Virus record (IMG/VR): IMGVR_UViG_3300024520_000417
Span: 1 to 26,977 of that record
Length of the DNA: 26,977 nucleotides
Reading direction: 5' to 3' (one strand)
From: a virus
Below, one piece after another: positions 14,327-20,522 of the stretch; positions within the stretch are counted from its first letter, which is position 1; each line of letters starts with the position of its first letter. The position numbers were made by a program, and so were the translations under genes. Below the pieces are notes generated by a model. The model was given only the letters and a program-made list of their open reading frames with translations, had not been told where the DNA came from and did no database searches.

Positions 14327-15241
14327 ATGGCTGCTGATACAATCATAACGAAATTACAGAATGGTAATGTAATAATTACTAAAGGATCTCGTAGTATGTC
14401 ATATTACCCCGACATGCAAGTATTGGAGGACGAGGGTGATTCCTGCCATGTTAGGGACAAGTCCAGCAGCCAACAGCATGTTTTTCATGTTGAGGAAATC
14501 ATTAAGCTTGTTAGAAAAGACGGGACCGAGATTTTAAGCCCAGACAAAGCAACTCTATTTTCAGAGTTGAGCACTTTTTTTTTTTTTAAATTAGGAGGTG
14601 GATCATCAACGCATTTAGGTGTTTTTGATAATTACACTGATCTTATTACTCAATTCCCCACTGCGGGAACTGGTGATTTGGCTTATGTTGAAAATTCTCA
14701 GGGAACATTTTGGTTGCCTGGAGGAATGGGTGGTGATTTTTATTCAAAGGGTGTGTACATGTTTAATGGCACAAACTGGGATTCATCAGTTGATGAGATT
14801 GCGAAACAATTAGAGGAAAATGTAAATGATATTTTATCATTGCAATTAGCTTTAACAAATCATGTTAATGATTTAGCTAATCCACATGATACGAGTGATG
14901 CAAATTTGTTTGTGTCGGATATCACCACAAATAATGTAAGTACTACGGCTCATGGGTTCGCTCCTAAATTACCAGGAGATAATACAAAATATTTAGATGG
15001 AGATGGTAATTACACAGTGCCAGCTGGCGGTGGAGGCTCTTCAACAGGGGTTCAATATCATTTAAAATCAGGTGATAACGTTGTGATTCCTGATGGTTTT
15101 GAGTATCTTGTGTACCGGAAACTTATACTTGATAGTGGGGCATCAATTACTATTGATAGTGGCGGTGAGCTGGCAGCTCATAACGGTATAGTTACTAATA
15201 ATGGGACTATAATTAATAACGGAATTATTGAAATAGATTAA
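14327..15241 (+). CDS. Fibre-like protein with 13-T tract, 304 aa
   Basis: Residues 1-82 form a compact N-terminal module (ITKLQNGNVIITKGSRSMSY, CHVRDKSSSQQHVFHVEEI, KLVRKDGTEI). A run of 13 T at 14575-14587 then encodes most of STFFFFK. From about 90 the protein is fibre-like: QGTFWLPGGMGGDFYSKGVY, a coiled-coil stretch (QLEENVNDILSLQLALTNHV), the segment AHGFAPKLPGDNTKYLDGDG found in many phage fibres, and a Gly/Ser linker. A short beta-solenoid-like end repeats NNG (IVTNNGTIINNGIIEID). It is probably a virion fibre or neck appendage. Its position before the sheath gene is unusual. One- or two-base changes in the T tract bring an immediate stop. Confidence 0.75.
   Translation: MAADTIITKLQNGNVIITKGSRSMSYYPDMQVLEDEGDSCHVRDKSSSQQHVFHVEEIIKLVRKDGTEILSPDKATLFSELSTFFFFKLGGGSSTHLGVFDNYTDLITQFPTAGTGDLAYVENSQGTFWLPGGMGGDFYSKGVYMFNGTNWDSSVDEIAKQLEENVNDILSLQLALTNHVNDLANPHDTSDANLFVSDITTNNVSTTAHGFAPKLPGDNTKYLDGDGNYTVPAGGGGSSTGVQYHLKSGDNVVIPDGFEYLVYRKLILDSGASITIDSGGELAAHNGIVTNNGTIINNGIIEID
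14575..14587 (+). repeat. Homopolymer T13 inside coding sequence
   Basis: Thirteen T in a row, the longest homopolymer I noticed in the window, within the 304-aa fibre-like gene after codon 83. In the present length the frame continues to residue 304. With 14 T the next codon is TAA; with 12 T the frame meets TAG three codons on; with 11 T it meets TAA. It is a candidate slippage tract. Confidence 0.85.
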
Positions 15242-15242
15242 A

Positions 15243-16253
15243 ATGGGATTATTAGTAACAAAACAAGTTGCAGCGGCAAGTGTTCCGAATTCTCCAACAG
15301 GGACTTATACGATTTTTTTAGACGTAGATGGTATTGAAAAAAAGAAAGATGAGTTTGGGGTTGTTACGTTAACCTCTAGTTCTGGTCAAAATGATAAAGT
15401 AAAAGTATCAGCCGCAGACACAACAGAAGGGTATTTGGAGGGTAAAATATTAGGAACTTCAAATAAAATAGAAGTTATAAAAACAGGTGTAGGAAATGAG
15501 ACTTTTGTTATAAATATTGGGACAGATGTTTTTGATAAGTTGGTTGATGATTCTGACAGTGTTACGGAGGGTGTTGTCAATTTGCTTTTAACTGTAGGTG
15601 AACGTTCTGCAATTGCTACAAATTCAGGGAAAGTATCTAACGCAACTCATACTGGAGAGGTTACAGGGGCTACCGTTTTGACAATTGACCCCTCTTTTAT
15701 TTCAGGAAAAGGGTTAGTTACCGCAACAGGAACAATGGATTTAATCGTTAATGATGGGGGGACTTATCAACGAGTAAAAGCCTCTGATTTCTTATCTGGA
15801 GTTTCAGTGATTCAAAGTTATGCAGAGATGTATTTTAACACTAACAACACAACTGACACTGTTGTAGGAGCTACAAATACTCCCGTAAAAATAATAGGTG
15901 TTACGACTCAGGGGCAGCTTTCGTCTGGTTGGTCTATGCCTTCAGACAATAGATTACTATGGTCGGGTGTAGGAACGCTGAAGTTAAAAGTTGAAATGGC
16001 GATTTCAATTAATAAAGAGCAGGCAGGAGGTGCTGATAATTACAGAATGTATATAAATGTTAATGGCTCTGTTGTTAATAAAACAAAAATGAAGCTCAGA
16101 GGGAATAATAATGATAATGATTCTGCATCAGTTAGCGCCATAATTGATTTACCATCAGGGCAGTATATTGAGGGGTGGATTGAAAACACCGAAAACCCAA
16201 ATGATTTAGAGGTTAATGATTTTTTTATTAACGTTGTTCAAATACTTACATAA
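15243..16253 (+). CDS. Tail fibre / receptor-binding-like protein, 336 aa
   Basis: The N-terminal part (20-110) is beta-rich (TGTYTIFLDVDGIEKKKDEF; KIEVIKTGVGNETFVINIG). Residues 132-145 (SNATHTGEVTGATV) begin a block that recurs in the fibre gene at 24959. It is followed by the 'vNDGGtyqrVkAsdf' stretch. The C-terminal 150 residues (IQSYAEMYFNTNNTTDTVVG ... VEMAISINKEQAGGADNYRM ... GQYIEGWIENTENPNDLEV) look like a single jelly-roll domain, common in receptor-binding proteins. The start is one base after the preceding stop. Its job is probably host binding or particle decoration, by family style rather than a firm match. Confidence 0.75.
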   Translation: MGLLVTKQVAAASVPNSPTGTYTIFLDVDGIEKKKDEFGVVTLTSSSGQNDKVKVSAADTTEGYLEGKILGTSNKIEVIKTGVGNETFVINIGTDVFDKLVDDSDSVTEGVVNLLLTVGERSAIATNSGKVSNATHTGEVTGATVLTIDPSFISGKGLVTATGTMDLIVNDGGTYQRVKASDFLSGVSVIQSYAEMYFNTNNTTDTVVGATNTPVKIIGVTTQGQLSSGWSMPSDNRLLWSGVGTLKLKVEMAISINKEQAGGADNYRMYINVNGSVVNKTKMKLRGNNNDNDSASVSAIIDLPSGQYIEGWIENTENPNDLEVNDFFINVVQILT

Positions 16254-16978
16254 TGAAGCTTTGTAGATTAAATATACAGAAAGACAATAGTGGGTGGAGC
16301 ACTAGTGAACCAGATGATCATTTTGACGATAGGAGGACTATTTTAGTTGCTGATGATTATGATTTTAATAATAATGCTGATGAGGATGTAACTGAGGATG
16401 TTTTATCGTGGGAAAAGCATCATAAAAGATTAGGTGTTGAGTATTATCACTTTCTTAAAATTATTCAAGGAATATTAATACCAAAAGGGTCTTCTGTATC
16501 TAGTCCTTTACTTTTTGATTTAATTGATGATTTGACTGATAGTGAGAAAAAGATTGCTGTTAATCATTACGTTATGATAAATCCAGCAGAAAGGATTGGG
16601 GTTGCATCATGGCAGGTTTCTAATGATGAAGATGAGGTCTTGGTCGAGAATGTAATTGCATTAAGCAAAGAATCCAGAATTAGGATTGTTGAAAAAATAA
16701 GGCGTTTTATAGGAAAGCATTGCATGAGGCTTGGTTTAATTTCGTTAGATGAAACCCGTATATTTTTCAGGACTTCATGGTCCTATACAAGTTTTTATAT
16801 AGACACTTCAGATCCTATATTTAAGGCGTACATGACTAGTTTAGACATCACTGTTGCCGGAATTCAAACGGACTTTACTGATTCTGGTTTTATGCAAGAA
16901 GAGTTTTCTACTCCAGAAAATAGACAGATAATTATTGATGAGTCTATGAAGATATACAACGGTACGCACTACGTATAA
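16253..16978 (+). CDS. Hypothetical protein, 241 aa
   Basis: Unrecognised. It begins MKLCRLNIQKDNSGWSTSEP with an acidic stretch (DYDFNNNADEDVTEDV). A helical middle (HHKRLGVEYYHFLKIIQGIL; DDLTDSEKKIAVNHYVM) follows, then LSKESRIRIVEKIRRFIGKH and the aromatic-rich FFRTSWSYTSFYIDTSD. No membrane segment, zinc site or enzyme motif is visible. The start codon shares one base with the stop of the fibre-like gene upstream (TAATG), so translation is coupled. It could be an assembly chaperone or a structural partner of that fibre. This is inferred from coupling only. Confidence 0.75.
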   Translation: MKLCRLNIQKDNSGWSTSEPDDHFDDRRTILVADDYDFNNNADEDVTEDVLSWEKHHKRLGVEYYHFLKIIQGILIPKGSSVSSPLLFDLIDDLTDSEKKIAVNHYVMINPAERIGVASWQVSNDEDEVLVENVIALSKESRIRIVEKIRRFIGKHCMRLGLISLDETRIFFRTSWSYTSFYIDTSDPIFKAYMTSLDITVAGIQTDFTDSGFMQEEFSTPENRQIIIDESMKIYNGTHYV

Positions 16979-17092
16979 AACACTAATTTAAACGGCTTAT
17001 ATCGAGTAGGTTGAAACTCCTATAATTCAACAATACAAAGCGTCTCATGTGTTTCGGTGTTTTTATTTTCTTATATTTATAAGAAAAACATC
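16979..17092 (+). promoter_or_regulatory. Intergenic region with inverted repeats
   Basis: This 114-base spacer is one of the few non-coding gaps. It holds a GTTGAA/TTCAAC pair (17010-17015 and 17026-17031), a TAGG/CCTA pair (17007-17010 and 17019-17022) and a perfect 8-bp palindrome arm pair, TTCTTATA at 17068-17075 and TATAAGAA at 17078-17085. The last overlaps TATATTTA (17072-17079), one base off the -7 consensus, so a promoter with an overlapping operator is plausible. No gene was found here. Confidence 0.4.
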
Positions 17093-17485
17093 ATGAAACA
17101 AACATTAATCTATCTCATTCTTTCAATTGTAGCTAAAAAACTACAAGGCTTTTTTTCTCCCACCGCATGGGTGGGAACATCGTTTAGAATACTATTTTCA
17201 AAAGAATTAGGAATGAAAGATTTGAAAAAATACTTTGAGGGTATTGCGGTTTCTTATGATCAAACGGCAAACGCTGAAAACGGTATTTTATACAATGATA
17301 TCATGATTACAAAAATGAGTTTAAATGTGTTCGGGTTTCCTGATGAAACGCTTTCATCTGTTTTCGGGAAAAATAAACGCTCAAAAACATTGACTAAATT
17401 TGGTTCAATTTGGTCCACCTTGTTAAACAAGATTGAAAAAGATCATGTTGAAAAAGCTATTGAAGAAGATGAAGGGGTTGTGTAA
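17093..17485 (+). CDS. Hypothetical protein with N-terminal hydrophobic segment, 130 aa
   Basis: ATG 17093 is preferred; an in-frame GTG at 17057 would read through the palindrome before the gene. The product starts MKQTLIYLILSIVAKKL, a hydrophobic stretch possibly forming a membrane anchor or signal. The rest (GMKDLKKYFEGIAVSYDQTA; ENGILYNDIMITKM; KNKRSKTLTKFGSIW) is mixed alpha and beta and ends with an acidic helix (HVEKAIEEDEGVV). I do not recognise it. A small hairpin at 17158-17176 lies inside the gene. It stands alone between two spacers with candidate promoters. Confidence 0.65.
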   Translation: MKQTLIYLILSIVAKKLQGFFSPTAWVGTSFRILFSKELGMKDLKKYFEGIAVSYDQTANAENGILYNDIMITKMSLNVFGFPDETLSSVFGKNKRSKTLTKFGSIWSTLLNKIEKDHVEKAIEEDEGVV

Positions 17486-17492
17486 AAATTAC

Positions 17493-17500
17493 TATCTTTG
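17493..17500 (+). promoter_or_regulatory. TAnnTTTG -7 element
   Basis: TATCTTTG is an exact consensus match, 29 bases before the ATG at 17530. A standard -33 TTG is not evident. It would drive the membrane/coiled-coil gene. Confidence 0.45.
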
Positions 17501-17529
17501 ATCATGTTATTATTTACGACTATTCAATT

Positions 17530-17907
17530 ATGGAAATAGAGACTTTAGTGGTCATATTGTTAACGGCTGTAGTTGCAGTTGTTGGTTTTTTGTTAAAAGA
17601 CCTTTTGAAGGGGATTAAAACAAAATTAGACGGTCAAGATGTCAGCATGGATAAAATGCTTTCAAACTCTACAGATTTCAAGATTGATTTGGTAAAAATA
17701 AATGGTTCTTTGGACAATATTAAATCTGAGCAATCACAAGCAAGTGATAATATTAAGGAAACACGAAAGATAGTCTTTAGTAATACAGAGAGGATTACGA
17801 GTCACGGCCACGAAATAGCAGGTATCAAAAACAATTTTTTAGGCTACACTAAACTTATCGAAGAGTTTTCTGATAAATTAAAAAAAATAGAGGCGGAAAA
17901 GGATTAG
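17530..17907 (+). CDS. Membrane protein with coiled-coil domain, 125 aa
   Basis: Residues 4-23 are a strong transmembrane segment (ETLVVILLTAVVAVVGFLL), followed by basic KDLLKGIKTK. Residues 45-125 have heptad-like spacing (LVKINGSLDNIKSEQSQASD; HEIAGIKNNFLGYTKLIEEF) and a Lys/Glu-rich end, so they probably form a coiled coil on one side of the membrane. Phages carry similar proteins as holins, antiholins or inner-membrane spanin parts; Bhl/XhlA-type proteins have a comparable coil and anchor. The specific role is not recognised. It lies before the sheath gene, separate from the cassette at 9304-10553. Confidence 0.65.
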   Translation: MEIETLVVILLTAVVAVVGFLLKDLLKGIKTKLDGQDVSMDKMLSNSTDFKIDLVKINGSLDNIKSEQSQASDNIKETRKIVFSNTERITSHGHEIAGIKNNFLGYTKLIEEFSDKLKKIEAEKD

Positions 17908-17959
17908 TTTTTTAATTTGTTGAATAATTTAAAAAGAGCTTATTAATGATTTTTTTTAA

Positions 17960-17967
17960 TATATTTG
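17960..17967 (+). promoter_or_regulatory. TAnnTTTG -7 element before sheath gene
   Basis: TATATTTG matches the Bacteroidetes -7 consensus exactly, 22 bases before ATG 17990. No clear -33 element is seen. It is well placed to transcribe the tail operon starting with the sheath gene. Confidence 0.5.
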
Positions 17968-17989
17968 TTACAAATTAAAACATTATAAA

Positions 17990-19504
17990 ATGGCAATATC
18001 AAACGCAGTAGGCAGCGAGAGAATTTCAAGGGTTGTTGGTTATAAAATAACTAAAGGCAACTTTTCGAATGTAACTCCAAATCTGCCTCAAAGAATAGCA
18101 ATATTAGGTGAAGCAAATACGGCAAATCAGGGTGGTTTAAGTACTACACCTGTTGAGATTACAACATCACAACAAGCTGGTGAGTTGTATGGTTATGGAT
18201 CACCGATTTACAATATTTTAAGAATTTTACGCCCGGTTACTGGTGGTGGAATTGGGGGAATACCAACAATCGTATATCCTCAAGCTTCAGCAGGAGCAGT
18301 GGCAGCAGAAAGAGAAGTAACCCCAGTAGGGTCTGCAACAGCAAACGGAACTCACACATTGATTATTAATGGCCGAGGTTCTGTTGATGGTTCCAGATAT
18401 GATTTTACAGTTGCGGATGGTGATAATCCAGTTGCGATTGTGGCAAAGATGATCACAGCGGTAAACAATGTTCTAGGCGCTCCGGTTATTGGAACAGATG
18501 GAACAGGTAAAATTGTTTTAACTGCTAAATGGGAAGGGTTAACATCGGAGGAATTGCATGTTGCTGTTGATACCAACGGAGCATCATTGGGTGTTACGTA
18601 CGGTGTTGTTAGTTCGGCAGTAGGTGCTGGATCTCCATCAATTACAGCGTCATTAACAAGTTTTGCAGAAAACTGGAATACAGTCGTTGTTAATCCTTAT
18701 GGAGCCGCTGCATTTGATGATTTAGAAGCGTTTAATGGAATACCTGATCCAACAACCCCAACGGGAAGATATCAAGGTATTATAATGAAACCTTTCATCG
18801 CGTTGTATGGAGATAGAACGGATGATCCATCAGTATTAACTGATTCAAGAAAAATACAAGTAACTAATGCATCATGTCCAGCGCCTTTATCAAAAGGTTT
18901 TGATATGGAAGCTGCTGCAAACATGGCATTAAAACATGCTCGTATTGCTCAAGACAGTCCACATTCAGATGTTAATGGATTAACTTATGATGATATGCCA
19001 ACCCCAGAGGATGGTGATATTGGATCAATGGTTTCTTATGATTTCAGAGATTCAATTGTTAAAAAAGGTTCATCAACTGTTACATTGAGTGCTGGGAGAT
19101 ATAAAATAGAAGATTTCGTAACAACATATCATCCTGATGGGGAATTACCTCCGCAGTTTAGATATTGTAGAAACCTGATGTTGGATTTCAATGTTCGTTT
19201 CACTTATTATTTGTTAGAGCAAATTAATGTTGTTGACAAAACTATTGCTGCTGATGATGATGTCATCGGTGTAAGTGGAGTAATAAAGCCTAAAATGTGG
19301 AAGCAAATTGTTGATAACATGGCGGTTGATTTAGGAAAAAGAGCACTTGTTGCTGATGTAGCGTTTATGCAAGATTCGATTGAGGTAGGTATTAGTACTG
19401 TTAATCCTGATCGTTTAGAAACTTTCTTTAAATACAAAAGAACGGGCATTGCAAGAATTGCAAGCACAACAGCAGAGGCAGGATTTAACTTTGGAACAAT
19501 ATAA
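17990..19504 (+). CDS. Contractile tail sheath protein, Mu gpL-like
   Basis: 504 aa (Mu gpL 495). The N-terminus (RVVGYKITKGNFSNVTPNLP) carries the sheath-linking extension. NLPQRIAILGEANTANQG and EITTSQQAGELYGYGSPIYN match the first conserved block (P.rial.g.a). A variable beta domain (about 110-215) is inserted, with TANGTHTLIINGRGSVDGSR and AVDTNGASLGVTYGVV. The C-terminal half (NVVDKTIAADDDVIGVSGVI ... RLETFFKYKRTGIARI) is the polymerising sheath core, with the last strand supplying the inter-subunit link. It surrounds the tail tube and contracts on infection. It stands first in the tail operon, behind a TAnnTTTG element. Confidence 0.93.
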   Translation: MAISNAVGSERISRVVGYKITKGNFSNVTPNLPQRIAILGEANTANQGGLSTTPVEITTSQQAGELYGYGSPIYNILRILRPVTGGGIGGIPTIVYPQASAGAVAAEREVTPVGSATANGTHTLIINGRGSVDGSRYDFTVADGDNPVAIVAKMITAVNNVLGAPVIGTDGTGKIVLTAKWEGLTSEELHVAVDTNGASLGVTYGVVSSAVGAGSPSITASLTSFAENWNTVVVNPYGAAAFDDLEAFNGIPDPTTPTGRYQGIIMKPFIALYGDRTDDPSVLTDSRKIQVTNASCPAPLSKGFDMEAAANMALKHARIAQDSPHSDVNGLTYDDMPTPEDGDIGSMVSYDFRDSIVKKGSSTVTLSAGRYKIEDFVTTYHPDGELPPQFRYCRNLMLDFNVRFTYYLLEQINVVDKTIAADDDVIGVSGVIKPKMWKQIVDNMAVDLGKRALVADVAFMQDSIEVGISTVNPDRLETFFKYKRTGIARIASTTAEAGFNFGTI

Positions 19505-19523
19505 ACTTTAAAAATAATAAGAC

Positions 19524-19934
19524 ATGGCAACAGGCGGTGACATTATAGAAATAACGTACAATCACCCTACATTGGGTGATGGTACTATTTTCGCAAAAGC
19601 GAATGAAGATAGTACATTTGATTTAGGAGGTTTCCGGTCAAATGATGATAGTGATATGGTTGATGGAAGTGGAGCAATGATTGATCAGATAAACCGTAAA
19701 AGGTGGAAGTTTTCAGTTGTTGTTGCGTGGAACATGAATTCAGCAAATGAATTAGATAAAATTGTTGATTTATCAGGATCTCCAGAATTGGCAGATTGGA
19801 CTTTTTCATCAGTCAACGGGACTGTTTGGGGTGGTTTAGGAAAGCCGGTTGGTGATTACGAAGGTAATGGAAACAATCCAACTTTCACATTGGTGGTATC
19901 AGGTGGAGGTAAATTGAAAAAAATTAGTGGTTAA
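19524..19934 (+). CDS. Tail tube protein
   Basis: 136 aa, immediately after the sheath gene, as in Mu-like and P2-like operons. The protein is almost all beta: IEITYNHPTLGDGTIFAKAN, a STFDLGGFRSNDDSDMVDGS loop, KRWKFSVVVAWNMN, and ADWTFSSVNGTVWGGLGKPV. It ends in a strand rich in Gly (TFTLVVSGGGKLKKISG). Length and strand order fit a tube protein that stacks in hexameric rings inside the sheath. Sequence alone gives a moderate match; the sheath-tube-chaperone-tape measure order makes the call secure. Confidence 0.85.
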   Translation: MATGGDIIEITYNHPTLGDGTIFAKANEDSTFDLGGFRSNDDSDMVDGSGAMIDQINRKRWKFSVVVAWNMNSANELDKIVDLSGSPELADWTFSSVNGTVWGGLGKPVGDYEGNGNNPTFTLVVSGGGKLKKISG

Positions 19935-19954
19935 TAACAAATAACAGATTACGC

Positions 19955-20362
19955 ATGGAAAAGGTAAATTTGGAAACAGCAAGAAAGGAAGTCATGAAAT
20001 GGCTTGATTTCAAAAAAGTAGATCGTGAGAAGATTGAAGATAGTGAAGATAACATAGTTGCATTAGCAAAGGGGATCTGCTCAGGGTATTTAGTATTGGA
20101 TAAGGATTGTAATTTTATTCAAAAACTGAAGTTCCCTATTTTAGACGATGATGGCAATCCGTTCACAACGGAGTTAAAAATGAAGCCTCGTTTAAGAATG
20201 GGAGAAATTGAGGACAAATCTCAAAATCTTCCTGCTGGTAACACATTTGCCTTGATCAGGGCGTATGTCAGTGCATTAACAAACATTAACTCAGAAATCA
20301 TTAAAAAGATGGATTCTGAGGATCAAAAAATCGCTCAAAGCGTAGTGATCTTTTTCCTGTAA
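19955..20362 (+). CDS. Tail assembly chaperone, zero-frame product
   Basis: 135 aa, between tube and tape measure. The sequence is charged and helical, from MEKVNLETARKEVMKWLDFK through RLRMGEIEDKSQNLPAGNTF to LIRAYVSALTNINSEIIKKM, with the end VVIFFL at the TAA at 20360-20362. Contractile- and siphotail phages place two overlapping chaperone frames here, the second made by ribosomal frameshifting. The zero-frame stop follows a C TTT TTC site, and a second frame continues to 20520. The short and the long product would together hold the tape measure during tube polymerisation. Confidence 0.8.
   Translation: MEKVNLETARKEVMKWLDFKKVDREKIEDSEDNIVALAKGICSGYLVLDKDCNFIQKLKFPILDDDGNPFTTELKMKPRLRMGEIEDKSQNLPAGNTFALIRAYVSALTNINSEIIKKMDSEDQKIAQSVVIFFL
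20350..20356 (+). other. Candidate -1 frameshift site, C TTT TTC
   Basis: In the zero frame the codons TTT TTC follow a C. A one-base slip back gives CTT TTT and then CCT, entering the frame that runs to 20520. The zero-frame stop is four bases further on. A stem-loop starts 9-12 bases downstream. The heptamer is close to, but not identical with, the T TTT TTG site of P2, so slippage requires a first-position mismatch. Confidence 0.6.
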
Positions 20363-20520
20363 GTCTGGACTCCCTCAATAATATCGTTAAGTCGGTTGTG
20401 AGGGAGTTTAAGTGGGAACCTGGTGTGATATCCAACATGTATATTGATGATGTAGATCGTCATGGTTTGTTGTATTGGTATAATGATTGTGCTGATGTTG
20501 CTAAAGAATTGAAAGATTAA
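20356..20520 (+). CDS. Frameshift extension of tail assembly chaperone
   Basis: After the predicted slip this frame encodes about 54 residues: PVSLDSLNNIVKSVVREFKW, then EPGVISNMYIDDVDRHGLLY, then WYNDCADVAKELKD and a stop at 20518-20520. The pattern 'FKW-P-hI..h..dD..GL.YWY.d' is what I expect for the T-type extension of tail chaperones. The frame has no ATG or other plausible start before this stretch (a TGA lies at 20317-20319). It is therefore best read as a fused product of about 188 aa with the gene at 19955. It ends 2 bases before the tape measure start. Confidence 0.8.
   Translation, partial: PVSLDSLNNIVKSVVREFKWEPGVISNMYIDDVDRHGLLYWYNDCADVAKELKD
20366..20410 (+). other. Stem-loop downstream of frameshift site
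   Basis: Bases 20369-20377 (ACTCCCTCA) are perfectly complementary to 20399-20407 (TGAGGGAGT). Two wobble pairs and one further A-T pair extend the stem outward to 20366 and 20410, about 12 pairs in total. The loop has 21 bases. It lies inside coding sequence and is well placed to slow ribosomes at C TTT TTC. Confidence 0.8.
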
Positions 20521-20522
20521 TA

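Noticed and set aside
14593-14599. AGGAGGT, a perfect Shine-Dalgarno sequence just after the T13 tract
   Set aside because: No ATG, GTG or TTG follows at a usable distance in any useful frame; it encodes the Gly-Gly linker. Bacteroidetes-type hosts also make little use of such sites.
17001-17031. tRNA-like arm (TAGG TTGAAACT CCTA with GTTGAA/TTCAAC)
   Set aside because: Only short competing hairpins form. No acceptor, D or anticodon arms can be found around it.
17158-17176. Perfect 7-bp hairpin TCCCACC/GGTGGGA near a T run
   Set aside because: The T run lies before, not after, the hairpin on the + strand, and on the - strand an A run follows. It is inside a coding frame, so a terminator is unlikely.
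17908-17959. AT-only inverted repeat after the membrane/coiled-coil gene as terminator
   Set aside because: The stem is purely A-T with a mismatch, and no T tract directly follows it. Such pairing is common in AT-rich spacers.
20324-20330. CAAAAAA as the slippery site of the tail chaperone
   Set aside because: The heptamer is in the wrong phase (zero-frame codons are CAA AAA ATC), and no stem follows within the usual distance.
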